The notes under the pieces were generated by a model. That model was not told the origin of the DNA. It worked only from the letters and a program-made list of their open reading frames with translations, and did no database searches. Positions 8,170-17,063 of a stretch of DNA of 64,000 bases are shown here, piece by piece. This DNA comes from Acidobacteria bacterium UBA2994 (GTDB taxonomy: Bacteria > Acidobacteriota > Vicinamibacteria > Vicinamibacterales > UBA8438). The stretch lies in contig DEAA01000046.1 in the NCBI GenBank assembly GCA_002346545.1, forward strand, positions 15,846 through 79,845. Reading direction: 5' to 3'. The translations under genes were made by a program, and so were the position numbers. Position 1 is the first letter of the stretch; each line of letters opens with the position of its first letter.

Positions 8170-9300
8170 ATGTTTTCCCTCCATGTCGATACGGCGCGGA
8201 CGTGGCGCGGCGGCCAGAATCAGGTACTGCTCACCGTGCTCGGCCTGCGATCACGCGGACATCGCGCTGCGCTGGTCGCGCACCCCGACGGGGAACTGCA
8301 GCGCCGGGCCGCGGAGGGGCCAGACCTGATCCCGATTGCCAACACCGGAGAGATGGACTTCGTGGCTGCGTGGCGTCTCTCGCGCTTGCTGCGCGCGATG
8401 CGACCAGATGTCGTGCACGCGCATGACGCCCACGCCGTCGCAATGGTTGCCCTGGCTCGCTCACTGGGTCCGCTCTATCCACCCCCGCGCTTCGTGGTCT
8501 CACGACGCGTTGATTTCCACATTCGCGACAACACCTTCTCCCGCTGGAAGTACAGCAAAGTCGATCTCTTTTTGTGCGCGTCGAACGCCATCAGGAAGAT
8601 GCTGATCGGCGACGGCGTACCAGCCGAGCGGACGACCACCGTCCACGACGGGTGCGACCTCGAACGGGTCTCCACCGCGCCGCCGCTGGACGTCCACCAG
8701 GAGTTATCGCTGCCACGGGGCACCCCGGTGGTCGGGAATATCGCTGCTCTCGTACCTCACAAGGGACATCGCTATCTGGTGAGCGCTGCGGCCGCCGTGG
8801 TACGCGATGTACCAGATGTCCGGTTCGTGATCATCGGCGAAGGCGAGCTTAAATCGTCACTCCGCCGCCAGATCAAGGAGCATCACCTCGAGAAGCACGT
8901 GTTGCTGACCGGTTTTCGAGCAGACGCGTTGTCGCTGCAGAAAAGCTTCGACCTGTTCGCCATGAGCTCGGTAACCGAGGGAATGGGCTCGGTGTTGCTC
9001 GACGCAATGGAGCTCACTCAGCCGATCGTCGCCACCGCGGCTGGGGGCATTCCCGAGGTCGTGGTCGACGGCGAAACCGGCGTGCTCGTTCCTCCACGGG
9101 ACGCGACGGCCCTCGCCGCCGCCATCGTCAGGCTGCTGCGTGACCCGGAGCGGCAGGCCCGACTAGGCGCGGCCGCGCGACAGCGGGTCCGTGCCTCGTT
9201 CAGCGTCGAGCGAATGGTCCAGCGGATACTCGATGCCTACGACCGCCTGGCCGACAGACCCCGCGGAGCGGACACTGCTCATCCCGCTGAGGCCGGCTGA
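8170..9300 (+). CDS. Glycosyltransferase family 4 (GT-B)
   Basis: The 376-residue protein has the two-domain GT-B layout. The N-terminal domain starts with a GGQNQ-type motif (RGGQNQVL) and the C-terminal GT1 domain has the E-x7-E region EGMGSVLLDAME followed by AGGIPEVV. It probably transfers a sugar from a nucleotide donor to an LPS or other envelope glycan. Its last 101 bp overlap the convergent TIGR02757 gene; the overlapped tail is low-complexity and dispensable-looking. Confidence 0.88.
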   Translation: MFSLHVDTARTWRGGQNQVLLTVLGLRSRGHRAALVAHPDGELQRRAAEGPDLIPIANTGEMDFVAAWRLSRLLRAMRPDVVHAHDAHAVAMVALARSLGPLYPPPRFVVSRRVDFHIRDNTFSRWKYSKVDLFLCASNAIRKMLIGDGVPAERTTTVHDGCDLERVSTAPPLDVHQELSLPRGTPVVGNIAALVPHKGHRYLVSAAAAVVRDVPDVRFVIIGEGELKSSLRRQIKEHHLEKHVLLTGFRADALSLQKSFDLFAMSSVTEGMGSVLLDAMELTQPIVATAAGGIPEVVVDGETGVLVPPRDATALAAAIVRLLRDPERQARLGAAARQRVRASFSVERMVQRILDAYDRLADRPRGADTAHPAEAG

Positions 9301-10132
9301 ACCCGCAGGCGTCCATCATCCCAAGGTGACACATCGAGAAGTCGTAGCGCACCGGATCCCTTGGATCGATGCGACGCAGCGACGCGGTGATCTCACGCGC
9401 CATCCTCCACCCTGGGCTCTTGTAGCGGGTCAGGCGGAGGCAACGTCCCACCCTGATGATGTGCGTGTCGAGCGGCACGATGAGCTGTGACGGCGAAACT
9501 CCCTGCCAGAGCCCGAGGTCAACGGCATCCCGGCGCACCATCCAACGCAAGAAGAGATTCAGACGCTTGCAGGCACTGCCGCGGCTCGGCTCGGGAAAGA
9601 AGTAATCCACCCCACGCCGCCCTCCGACCCGCCGGCCATAGACGGCTTCCAGGTCGTACCCGCGAGCTCGCCGAGAGAAGCGATCGAGCGCGGACCCGAC
9701 ATCGGGGTCGTCCGGCGCGAGACCCTCAAGGAAGCATGCCTCCAGTGATCCCGCCTCTGACAACATCTGGCGCATGATCCACAGCAACGCCACGAGATCG
9801 TCATGTCGAATCCACCGGTGCCCGAGCTCCCGCATCCTGCCACGATGACGGTCGGGGTCGAATCGACGCACGAACGCCGCCGGATGCCTTCCCATTACTT
9901 CGAGCAGAGCGTCGGTCGTGGCCAAGACGCTCGCCACTCGGCCGAACGCCAGCCCAGCCGCACAGAACGCCACGACCTCCTGGTCATCCGGGCGACGGTA
10001 GCGTCGAACCACCTGGATAGGGTCGGTCGTCGAATCGGCGTCGTTGAACGCCTCGTAGAGGCGATCAAGCGAGGTCTTCAGCGTCGCTAGTTTCGCCGCG
10101 GAGGCCTGCGCGGTAGGACGCGCCTTGGTCAT
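9200..10132 (-). CDS. TIGR02757/DUF2400 family protein
   Basis: The 310-residue protein has the family's central RRGVDYFFP-like and KRLNLFLRWMVR motifs, then a V-P-L-D-T-H segment. The C-terminus has a C-P-L-x-x-x-C pair. The helical core with the KRLNLFLRWM motif suggests relation to HhH DNA-glycosylase-like folds, but the biochemical role is unknown. Its ATG overlaps the pyrC stop by 4 bp, so it is probably translated from the pyrRBC transcript. The 3' end overlaps the convergent glycosyltransferase by 101 bp. Confidence 0.8.
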   Translation of the reverse strand: MTKARPTAQASAAKLATLKTSLDRLYEAFNDADSTTDPIQVVRRYRRPDDQEVVAFCAAGLAFGRVASVLATTDALLEVMGRHPAAFVRRFDPDRHRGRMRELGHRWIRHDDLVALLWIMRQMLSEAGSLEACFLEGLAPDDPDVGSALDRFSRRARGYDLEAVYGRRVGGRRGVDYFFPEPSRGSACKRLNLFLRWMVRRDAVDLGLWQGVSPSQLIVPLDTHIIRVGRCLRLTRYKSPGWRMAREITASLRRIDPRDPVRYDFSMCHLGMMDACGFSRPQRDEQCPLRGVCRPGGRRHRVSAGPFARR

Positions 10133-11454
10133 GCGCCGATCTGGAGCTGGTCAGCGCCACTGACCGCGGCGTTGACGAAGACCGCGCGGCCGTCCACGAA
10201 CGTCGCCGCGACCCCACCCTTGAAGGAGCGCCCGTCAAACGGACTGTTTCGACCGAGCGACCGAAAGGTCGTACTGTCGACCTGCACCGGGAGGTCCGGC
10301 GCCAACAGTGTGAGGTCGGCGGGAGCCCCGACCGACAGCCCTCCACCAGGCACATCCAAGATGCGAGCAGGATTGACCGACATTAACTCGACCATTCGGC
10401 CGAGTGAGATCACCCCGCCATGTACCAGCCGATCTAGACAGACAGAGACCGCGGTTTCGAGACCGACGACCCCAAACGGTGCCTGGTCGAACTCCACCAG
10501 CTTCTCGTCATAGTGATGCGGGGCATGGTCGGTGGCGATGACGTCGATCACGCCGTCTCGCACCGCCTCCACGAGCGCCGCCCGGTCGCCGGTCTCACGT
10601 AACGGGGGGTTGACCTTGTATCGAGTGTCGTAAGCGTCGAGCTCCTCGTCGGTCAGTGCCAGGTGGTGCGGCGTGACTTCGCAGCTCACCCGCGCGCCGC
10701 TGGCCTTCCCGGCGGCGACCGCGGCGACGGCGGCGCGGCTACTCAGGTGGGCGATGTGCACGGCAGCTCCGGTCGTACAAGCCAGCGCGATGTCGCGTTC
10801 CACCAGAATCTGCTCCGCAACCGCAGGCCGGCCACGCAACCCGAGCGATGCGGCGCGAAATCCCTCGTGCGCCACACCTCCGTCGGCAAGAGACATATCC
10901 TCGCAGTGGTCGATGACGGGCATCCCGAACATGCCGGCGTACTCCAGTGCCCGTCGCATAAGCAGTGCGCTGGCCACGGGCTGGCCGTCGTCGGACACCG
11001 CCACGCAGCCAGCTTCGTGCAGCTCTCCCAACTCCGCCAGCTGCTCCCCGGCTCTGCCGCGACTCACCGCTCCGATGGGATACACCCGCGCGAGGCCAGC
11101 GTCAGCGGCCCGCTCCAGAATCAACCGGGTCACCCCGGCCTCGTCATTGGCCGGCTCGGTGTTCGGCATGCACGCCACCGCCGTGAACCCTCCGGCGACC
11201 GCCGCGGCCAACCCGGTGGCGATCGTCTCCTTGTGCTCCTGGCCCGGCTCACGCAAGTGCACATGCATATCGATGAGTCCGGGACAAACGACACAGCCGT
11301 CCGGCACCGCGACCTCCCGGACACCCTCGGGCAGAATGAGGTCGACTCCCACCCCCGCGATCCGGCTCTCCTCGATGAACACGTCGACGTGCCCGTCGAC
11401 ATCGTTCGCCGGGTCCACGACCCGCCCCCCACGCAGCACAACCGCGTCAGCCAC
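10129..11454 (-). CDS. pyrC: Dihydroorotase
   Basis: The enzyme cyclises carbamoyl-aspartate to dihydroorotate. Zinc-site motifs are present: [10 protein letters not shown] near the N-terminus, EVTPHHL, and ATDHAPHH. The start is GTG at 11452-11454 ([10 protein letters not shown]), 441 residues, because GGGAGG stands just upstream; a longer frame to 11505 has no homology. The start overlaps the pyrB stop by 8 bp, indicating translational coupling. It looks like the class I (PyrC type, PyrB-associated) form. Confidence 0.95.
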   Translation of the reverse strand: MADAVVLRGGRVVDPANDVDGHVDVFIEESRIAGVGVDLILPEGVREVAVPDGCVVCPGLIDMHVHLREPGQEHKETIATGLAAAVAGGFTAVACMPNTEPANDEAGVTRLILERAADAGLARVYPIGAVSRGRAGEQLAELGELHEAGCVAVSDDGQPVASALLMRRALEYAGMFGMPVIDHCEDMSLADGGVAHEGFRAASLGLRGRPAVAEQILVERDIALACTTGAAVHIAHLSSRAAVAAVAAGKASGARVSCEVTPHHLALTDEELDAYDTRYKVNPPLRETGDRAALVEAVRDGVIDVIATDHAPHHYDEKLVEFDQAPFGVVGLETAVSVCLDRLVHGGVISLGRMVELMSVNPARILDVPGGGLSVGAPADLTLLAPDLPVQVDSTTFRSLGRNSPFDGRSFKGGVAATFVDGRAVFVNAAVSGADQLQIGA

Positions 11455-12439
11455 CCTGGCCTCCCGACAGCAGATACAACACCGCCATCCTGATGGCGAC
11501 GCCATTGGCTACCTGTTCAAGGATGACCGACCCGGGGCCGTCAGCCACATCCGACGCGATCTCGACCCCGCGGTTCATAGGCCCGGGGTGCATGATGATG
11601 GCGTCAGGGGCAGCTCGGCGTAGCCGCTCGGCCGTCATGCCGAAGCACCGGAAGTACTCGCGCAGAGAGGGAAAAAAGTGCCCCTGCATCCGCTCGAGCT
11701 GAATCCGAAGCAACATGACCACGTCGGCCCCATCCACCGCTTCGTCGATCGAGGTGGTCGCCCTGACACCGAACCTGGCCGCCTCCGGCAACATGAGCGT
11801 CGCCGGAGCACACACCGTGACCGCGGCCCCCAGCGCCTCGAGAAGCAACAAGTTCGAGCGGAGCACGCGGCTGTGAAGCAGGTCACCCACGATCGAGACA
11901 CGCAAGCCGTCGAAACACCCTTTGTGCTCTCGGATGGTCAGAGCATCGAGCAGCGCCTGGGTCGGGTGCTCATGCATGCCGTCCCCGGCGTTGATCACGC
12001 GGGCCTTACACAGCTTGGCGACGAGATGGCCCGCACCGGCGGCCGCATGCCGCACCACGATGACATCGGGTGCCATCGCCTCGAGGTTGCGCACGGTGTC
12101 GGCCAGGGTCTCCCCCTTCGCCAGGCTCGACCCGCTGGCCACTACGTTCACCGTGTCTGCGCTGAGCCGCTTCTCGGCTATCTCGAACGATGTGCGTGTT
12201 CGGGTACTCGCCTCGAAGAAGAGATTTACGACGGTCTGGCCGCGCAGAGCCGGTACCTTCTTGATGGCCCTGGTGCCGACCTCCTGCATCGCCTCGGCGG
12301 TGTCGAGAATCAGCAGGATCTCCTCGGCGGATAGATCGCCGATGCTCAACAGATCCGTCGTCCGAAGACCTGCGGGCGTCGACAATACCGACGTCCCGGC
12401 GCTATGGGCGTCGCGACCGGTATCAGCTGTCTGGGGCAT
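11447..12439 (-). CDS. pyrB: Aspartate carbamoyltransferase catalytic subunit
   Basis: The enzyme condenses carbamoyl phosphate with aspartate. The carbamoyl-phosphate motif STRTRTSFE and the motifs [10 protein letters not shown] and MHPGPMNRG are intact. At 330 residues it is slightly long because of about 20 non-conserved N-terminal residues. No regulatory pyrI gene is present, as expected for PyrR-regulated systems. The start overlaps the pyrR stop by 17 bp. Confidence 0.96.
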   Translation of the reverse strand: MPQTADTGRDAHSAGTSVLSTPAGLRTTDLLSIGDLSAEEILLILDTAEAMQEVGTRAIKKVPALRGQTVVNLFFEASTRTRTSFEIAEKRLSADTVNVVASGSSLAKGETLADTVRNLEAMAPDVIVVRHAAAGAGHLVAKLCKARVINAGDGMHEHPTQALLDALTIREHKGCFDGLRVSIVGDLLHSRVLRSNLLLLEALGAAVTVCAPATLMLPEAARFGVRATTSIDEAVDGADVVMLLRIQLERMQGHFFPSLREYFRCFGMTAERLRRAAPDAIIMHPGPMNRGVEIASDVADGPGSVILEQVANGVAIRMAVLYLLSGGQGG

Positions 12440-12965
12440 CCTCGATCACCACTTCGTCACGGTCTTCGACTTCCGACAGCCTCACCTGGACGCTCTCCTG
12501 CAGTGAGGTCGGGAGGTTCTTTCCCACGTAGTCGGCCTTGATCGGGAGCTCCCGGTGCCCGCGATCCACCAGCACGACCAGTTCGATGGCCCGTGGACGC
12601 CCAAAGTCAATTAGCGCATCGAGTGCGGCCCGAATCGTCCGGCCGGTATAGAGCACGTCGTCGACCAACACGATGCGCCGATCGTCGATCGAGAAGTCGA
12701 TCTCGGTTCGTCGGAGCACCGGTTGCGGACCCACCGGATGCCGCATCAGGTCATCGCGATAGAGCGTGATATCGAGCACGCCGGTCGGTACGTCGACCTT
12801 CACGATCTCGGCCAACGCCTCCGACAGCCGCCTGGCAATCGGGACTCCTCGGGTACGGATGCCGATCAAGGCAAGGGACTCAAGCGAGTGATGACGCTCC
12901 ACAATTTCGTGAGCGATCCTTGCGATGGTACGGGCGACTTGGTCCGACGACATCACGACCGGCAT
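12423..12965 (-). CDS. pyrR: Bifunctional pyr operon RNA-binding regulator / uracil phosphoribosyltransferase
   Basis: PyrR binds pyr mRNA in response to UMP/UTP and also has uracil phosphoribosyltransferase activity. The PRPP motif [13 protein letters not shown] is intact. The chosen ATG at 12963-12965 (MPVVMSSDQ) gives 180 residues and is preceded by GGGAGG at 12970-12975 on the coding strand. It is the first gene of pyrR-pyrB-pyrC. A matching RNA target is seen in its own leader. Confidence 0.95.
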   Translation of the reverse strand: MPVVMSSDQVARTIARIAHEIVERHHSLESLALIGIRTRGVPIARRLSEALAEIVKVDVPTGVLDITLYRDDLMRHPVGPQPVLRRTEIDFSIDDRRIVLVDDVLYTGRTIRAALDALIDFGRPRAIELVVLVDRGHRELPIKADYVGKNLPTSLQESVQVRLSEVEDRDEVVIEDAPDS

Positions 12966-13034
12966 GCAACCTCCCGGAGACCGGCGGGCGCACGACGACC
13001 GCATCGGACCATGCGGGGACTTTGGACGTGGAAC

Positions 13035-13087
13035 GGGGGAGGGCTAAGTAAGTGCACCGGCTGTCCTCTTTGCGACCTCACAGGGTC
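13035..13087 (-). promoter_or_regulatory. PyrR-binding RNA loop and candidate anti-Shine-Dalgarno in the pyr leader
   Basis: On the coding strand GACCCTGTGAGGTC (13074-13087) matches the PyrR-binding hairpin pattern, with a CC-N-G-N-GAGG core and a compensated GAC/GTC stem. Downstream, CCCTCCCCC (13035-13043) can pair with the pyrR Shine-Dalgarno GGGAGG (12970-12975). No U-rich terminator follows. I infer translational control of pyrR by PyrR, rather than transcription attenuation. The fit is by eye to the known B. subtilis consensus. Confidence 0.65.
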
Positions 13088-13106
13088 TGCATTAAAGAGT
13101 CGCCCG

Positions 13107-13135
13107 ATCATATTGCTCACTGGACACTGATGCAA
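13107..13135 (-). promoter_or_regulatory. Sigma-70-type promoter of pyrR-pyrB-pyrC
   Basis: On the minus strand TTGCAT (complement of 13130-13135) and TATGAT (complement of 13107-13112) are separated by 17 bp. Transcription would start near 13100, about 13 nt before the PyrR loop, which leaves a leader of about 135 nt. Confidence 0.65.
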
Positions 13136-13173
13136 GGGAGACCGGTCTCAGCAGAAGCTTGGAGGCCTTCGGT

Positions 13174-13179
13174 TATACT
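13174..13179 (+). promoter_or_regulatory. -10 box of pyrK-pyrD-pyrF, probably leaderless
   Basis: TATACT ends 8 nt before the pyrK ATG at 13188, so the transcript would begin at or next to the start codon. No Shine-Dalgarno is at proper distance (GGAGG at 13161-13165 is 22 nt away and upstream of the -10 box). No convincing -35 element is visible. Confidence 0.5.
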
Positions 13180-13187
13180 CGGCGCTT

Positions 13188-14006
13188 ATGCCGGTCGACG
13201 TCGACGCCGTCGTCATATCCAACACTAAGCTCTCGGATTTTTACAACGTCGTAGCTGTCGCGGCCCCTGACGTAGCTCGCCAGGCCCGTCCGGGTCAGTT
13301 CGTGATGGTGAAACCGGATAAGGATTATGACCCGCTCCTCCGACGGCCTTTCTCGGTGTTCGAGATTCTCCGGGATCCCGCTGGCAGAGTCAGCGGTTTC
13401 TCGTTGCTGAACAAGCGGATCGGGGTCACGACCAGGCGCCTATATGACATCACCCCTGGAGAGCGGCTGCAGTGTCTCGGCCCGCTGGGGCAGGCGTTCG
13501 AATCGCCCGCCGCGGACCAGCAGGCGTGGATGGTCGCCGGCGGTGTCGGTCTCGCTCCGTTCCTCACCCTTGCCGAGAGCCTCGTCGAACGGTTGGCGGC
13601 GACCAGGCTTTTCTATGGGGGGCGAAGTGCAGACGACCTCTTCTACCTGGAAACCTTCGAGGCGCTCGGTGTGAGACTCGAACTCACCACCGACGATGGC
13701 AGCCGAGGCCACCCTGGACTAGTGACCGGGCCGCTCCACCGCGCGCTCGACGAGACCGACAAGGGGATATCCGTCCGACTGTACGCCTGCGGCCCAACCC
13801 CAATGATGCAAGCTGTTACCGAACTTGCCGCGACTCATGGCCGCTCCACCGACGTGTCGCTGGAACAAGTAATGGGATGCGGGCTCGGCGGCTGCTACAG
13901 CTGCGTCGTGCCGGTCGCCGAGCCGGGACAGCCGACCCGGTTCGTTCGGTCATGTCTGCAGGGACCGGTGTTCGACGGCGGGCGCATAGACTGGGACCAG
14001 CTATGA
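13188..14006 (+). CDS. pyrK: Dihydroorotate dehydrogenase electron transfer subunit
   Basis: PyrK carries FAD and a 2Fe-2S cluster and passes electrons from dihydroorotate oxidation in PyrD to NAD+. The flavin motif RRPFSVF is near residue 50, and the cluster cysteines occur in GCGLGGCYSC plus a distal C in VRSCLQGPVF near the C-terminus. At 272 residues it has the normal length. Its TGA overlaps the pyrD ATG (ATGA). Confidence 0.95.
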   Translation: MPVDVDAVVISNTKLSDFYNVVAVAAPDVARQARPGQFVMVKPDKDYDPLLRRPFSVFEILRDPAGRVSGFSLLNKRIGVTTRRLYDITPGERLQCLGPLGQAFESPAADQQAWMVAGGVGLAPFLTLAESLVERLAATRLFYGGRSADDLFYLETFEALGVRLELTTDDGSRGHPGLVTGPLHRALDETDKGISVRLYACGPTPMMQAVTELAATHGRSTDVSLEQVMGCGLGGCYSCVVPVAEPGQPTRFVRSCLQGPVFDGGRIDWDQL

Positions 14007-14947
14007 GCGACCTGTCGGTCACCATCGGTAGCCTGCGGCTATCGAACCCCCTCATCGCCGCTAGCGGTTGTTTTGGCTACGGCGTGGAGTACGCGGACCT
14101 GGTGGCGCTGGACACGCTGGGCGGCGTTGCGGTTAAGGGGCTCTTTCTGGAGGAACGGGAAGGACATCCGCCCCAACGGATCGTGGAGACCCCCAGTGGG
14201 ATGCTCAACGCGATCGGATTGCAGGGGATCGGAGCGCGACGCTTCGTCTCGGAGAAGCTCCCTGAACTCAAGCGGCGGGGAGCGGTCGTCGTCGTCAATA
14301 TCTGCGGCTCGACCGTGGATGAGTATGCTGAGATCGCGCGAATCCTAGACGATGCGGACGGCATCGGTGCGATAGAGCTCAACATCTCCTGTCCCAATAT
14401 CAGCAAGGGCGGCATGATGTTCGGCTGCTCGCTGGAGGGTACCCACGACGTTATCTCCGCCGTCAGGCGCGTGACCGCCCTGCCGGTGATGCCGAAGCTG
14501 ACGCCGAATGTTACCGACGTCGCGTCGTTCGCGGTGGCCGCAGAGGAGGCCGGTGCAGACGCGGTATCGCTCGTCAACACTTTCCTCGCCATGGCCATCG
14601 ATGTGGAAACCCGGCGTCCCCGGCTGTCCAACGTGCTGGGCGGGCTGAGCGGTCCCGCGATCCGCCCCATCGCCGTGCGCATGGTCCACGAATGCCACCA
14701 GGCCATCAAGATCCCAATCGTAGGGATGGGTGGGATCATGACCGCGGAGGACGTGCTCGAGTTCATGATCGCGGGGGCCACGGCGGTACAGGTCGGTACG
14801 GCGAACTTTGTCGATCCGCTGATCTGGGACAAACTCTTCGATGGTCTCCGCGCGTACCTCGACCGCCACGGTATCTCGAGCCTGGTGGACCTGGTCGGCA
14901 GTCTCGAACTAGAGGAAAGGACACCGGCGTGCAAGAGCTCCTCGTAG
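14003..14947 (+). CDS. pyrD: Dihydroorotate dehydrogenase B, catalytic subunit
   Basis: This FMN-containing class 1B enzyme oxidises dihydroorotate to orotate with PyrK. The start ATG at 14003 overlaps the pyrK stop by 4 bp and gives 314 residues; the same frame is open upstream but has no homology there. The catalytic cysteine motif NISCPNIS and the FMN-phosphate region GMGGI.TAEDVLEFMIAGA-type (GMGGIMTAED) are present. Confidence 0.95.
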   Translation: MSDLSVTIGSLRLSNPLIAASGCFGYGVEYADLVALDTLGGVAVKGLFLEEREGHPPQRIVETPSGMLNAIGLQGIGARRFVSEKLPELKRRGAVVVVNICGSTVDEYAEIARILDDADGIGAIELNISCPNISKGGMMFGCSLEGTHDVISAVRRVTALPVMPKLTPNVTDVASFAVAAEEAGADAVSLVNTFLAMAIDVETRRPRLSNVLGGLSGPAIRPIAVRMVHECHQAIKIPIVGMGGIMTAEDVLEFMIAGATAVQVGTANFVDPLIWDKLFDGLRAYLDRHGISSLVDLVGSLELEERTPACKSSS

Positions 14948-15636
14948 CCCTCGACGTCGACAGCCGCGACCAGGCACTCGCGCTGGCCGATCAGCTTCGG
15001 GGCACGGTCGGCGGGTTCAAGATCGGCAGCCGCCTGTTCACAATCGAGGGCCCGTCGCTCATTGCGACACTTGCCGACCGCGGAGATCGAGTATTTCTGG
15101 ACCTCAAGTATCACGACATCCCCACCGTCGTCGCCGAGGCAGTGCGAGCGGCCGGTCGTCTAGGTGTGTGGATGCTGACAGTGCACACGGCCGGGGGCGA
15201 GGCGATGCTCACGGGCGCCGCCGAGGCGGCGGCCGCTCTCGACCAGCCTCCCCACGTCGTGGGGGTCACGGTCCTGACCAGTTTCGACGAGGGAGAGCTG
15301 AACCAGATCGGAGTGACCCGAACGCTGGGAGACCAGGTTGAGTCGCTGGCCGCGCTGGCGGTCGCGTCAGGACTCGACGGCATCGTGGCGTCGCCGCGCG
15401 AGCTCGTTCCTCTGCGCGAGCGCCTGGGGTCGGCTCCCCTAATCGTGACCCCAGGCATCCGGGGCGGGGCCGCAGGCGCCTCAGGAGGCGATGACCAGCA
15501 CCGGACGCTCGACCCGGCCGACGCGCTCGACGCGGGGGCCAGCTACCTAGTCGTGGGACGACCGATCATCGCGGCCGCCGACCCACTCGCCGCGGCCCGG
15601 GCCATCACCACCGCCTGCCAGACCACTGGCCGATGA
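14929..15636 (+). CDS. pyrF: Orotidine 5'-phosphate decarboxylase
   Basis: The enzyme decarboxylates OMP to UMP. The start is GTG at 14929 (VQELLVALDV), preceded by AGAGGAAAGG at 14911-14920, giving 235 residues. The substrate motif LDLKYHDIPTVV with catalytic Asp/Lys and the C-terminal VVGRPI motif are intact. It overlaps pyrD by 19 bp. Confidence 0.95.
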   Translation: MQELLVALDVDSRDQALALADQLRGTVGGFKIGSRLFTIEGPSLIATLADRGDRVFLDLKYHDIPTVVAEAVRAAGRLGVWMLTVHTAGGEAMLTGAAEAAAALDQPPHVVGVTVLTSFDEGELNQIGVTRTLGDQVESLAALAVASGLDGIVASPRELVPLRERLGSAPLIVTPGIRGGAAGASGGDDQHRTLDPADALDAGASYLVVGRPIIAAADPLAAARAITTACQTTGR

Positions 15637-15911
15637 TCGCGCTGACCCTGTACACACGGGCCGGCTGCCACCTCTGCGATCAGATGAAAGCGGTGATCGA
15701 ACGGGTCGCTGCTAACGCACCGCTAGCACTGGAGGAGGTCGACATCGATAGCGACACCTCGCTTCAGGCACGCTACGGCCACGACATACCCGTACTGGTG
15801 ATCGACGACGCTGAAGTCGCCCGTCACCGTGTCGACGAACGTCGTCTCCGTGAACTACTGAGGAACCCCAAAGGAACTCGCGCGCGCGAGCCGAAGCTCA
15901 CGCGCGCGTGA
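15633..15911 (+). CDS. Glutaredoxin-like protein (DUF836)
   Basis: This 92-residue thioredoxin-fold protein has the redox motif AGCHLCDQM (C-H-L-C) and the cis-proline stretch DIPVLVIDD. Such small proteins are probable dithiol oxidoreductases; the partner is unknown. The start overlaps the pyrF stop by 4 bp, so it is the last gene of the pyrKDF operon. The C-terminus is Arg-rich. Confidence 0.85.
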   Translation: MIALTLYTRAGCHLCDQMKAVIERVAANAPLALEEVDIDSDTSLQARYGHDIPVLVIDDAEVARHRVDERRLRELLRNPKGTRAREPKLTRA

Positions 15912-15938
15912 CGTCCCTCCCGGTCAGGATGACCAGGC

Positions 15939-16517
15939 CTACTTGGCGGTAATGATGAAGTGCCCGCGCCGATTTCTCGACCAGCACCCTTCGTGTGAGT
16001 CGGTGCAGAACGGCGACTCCTCACCACGGCTGACGGTGGCGACACGATTGGCGGCAATGCCAAGGCCCAGCAAGTAGTCCCGCACCGCGGCCGCGCGGCG
16101 CTCACCGAGCGCGAGGTTGTACTCGTTGGTGCCACGCTCGTCACAGTGCCCCTCGATGCTGATCCGCGTCGAGGTCCACTGACGCATCCAATCGGCGTTG
16201 CGCTGCAGCGCAGCCCGCCCATCGGGCAACAGCTCGGACTGATCAAGCTCAAAGAACACCGGATCCAGCGGCGAGGTGCTGTTCAGCTCCTCGAGCGACA
16301 TCCTCGCGAACAGCTCCTCCGGGCTCAGAGGCGCAGGCGGTGCTGGCTCGGGTGGCGGCGGCGGTGGTGGTGGCGGTGGTGGTGGTGCCTCGGGCGCCGC
16401 AGGTGGCGGTGGTGGTGGCGGCGGCTCAGGCGGCGGATTATCGGCGCAAGCTGCCGCGCCAAGACCGAGCAGCAGGCTCAGGGAGGCGGCGTGCAGGTAG
16501 TGATATCTGGACTTCAT
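15939..16517 (-). CDS. pal: Peptidoglycan-associated lipoprotein (OmpA/Pal family)
   Basis: The 192-residue protein begins MKSRYHYLHAASLSLLLG and has a lipobox-like LGAAAC, so it is probably an outer-membrane lipoprotein. A Pro-rich linker (about residues 27-65) follows, then an OmpA-like peptidoglycan-binding domain with IEGHCDERGTNEYNLALGERRA. The start ATG at 16515-16517 is chosen because the signal peptide begins there and AGGAGA lies upstream. A tolB gene is not in this window. The C-terminus carries two extra Cys (FCTDSHEGCW), which could form a disulfide. Confidence 0.92.
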   Translation of the reverse strand: MKSRYHYLHAASLSLLLGLGAAACADNPPPEPPPPPPPPAAPEAPPPPPPPPPPPPEPAPPAPLSPEELFARMSLEELNSTSPLDPVFFELDQSELLPDGRAALQRNADWMRQWTSTRISIEGHCDERGTNEYNLALGERRAAAVRDYLLGLGIAANRVATVSRGEESPFCTDSHEGCWSRNRRGHFIITAK

Positions 16518-16611
16518 GTGCGGCGTCTCCTGTCTCAGCGCTCCTGGGTCGGAAGGGATCTCTCGGTCGGTAAGTCGATCCGACGAAATACCCGTGTGAC
16601 CAGAAGAGCAA

Positions 16612-16640
16612 AGCTTAAAAGGAACGGAGGGTTCTGTCAA
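16612..16640 (-). promoter_or_regulatory. Promoter of pal
   Basis: On the minus strand a perfect -35 TTGACA (complement of 16635-16640) and -10 TAAGCT (complement of 16612-16617) are separated by 17 bp. The leader to the ATG is about 90 nt. Confidence 0.65.
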
Positions 16641-16723
16641 ATCACAGTATTTCCAAGGACTTCCGGTGCCATTATGGTGATGTTTCTCGCCGATTTCCCG
16701 TCCGGGCGGACGACCCGTCAGTG

Positions 16724-16918
16724 TCACTCCCAGTCGTCGTCCGCGTCGGCATCAGGGTCGTCGTCATCAGCTTCCGGTTCAGCCAGCTCAAATTCGACCG
16801 GAGAAACGGCCGAGACGAGCAAATTCGCTCCACATTCGGCGCAGCTCAGCTCGTCACCACGTTCGATGTCGAACTCGTCGACGTCGATGTCGGCATCGCA
16901 TTCGCAACAGATCGGCAT
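16724..16918 (-). CDS. LysW-like amino-group carrier protein
   Basis: This 64-residue acidic protein has an N-terminal zinc-ribbon with two CxxC pairs (CCEC and CAEC) and an acidic C-terminal tail ending DDWE. That layout matches LysW, whose terminal Glu is the attachment site for amino-acid intermediates in lysine/arginine synthesis. Canonical LysW ends EDWGE; here the Gly is missing but Trp and the final Glu are kept. The start ATG at 16916-16918 has GGGTGA upstream; an in-frame GTG lies 9 nt before it. No LysX/ArgX ligase gene is near, so it is an orphan. Confidence 0.65.
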   Translation of the reverse strand: MPICCECDADIDVDEFDIERGDELSCAECGANLLVSAVSPVEFELAEPEADDDDPDADADDDWE

Positions 16919-17063
16919 AAAAATCACCCGTAGGCGCTGTCGAGGATTCTCGCGCAGTCGGAGCCGCGGATTATAGCGACCTGGAACGGCGCCCGCAACG
17001 CGTCGACGGGCCCGCTGTGGGCTGGAGGCACATGACGGGACGACCGATAAGCAGTCAACGACG

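Noticed and set aside
16325..16440. GGT-rich low-complexity stretch that looks like a simple repeat
   Set aside because: It is the Pro-rich linker of the pal gene read on the other strand.
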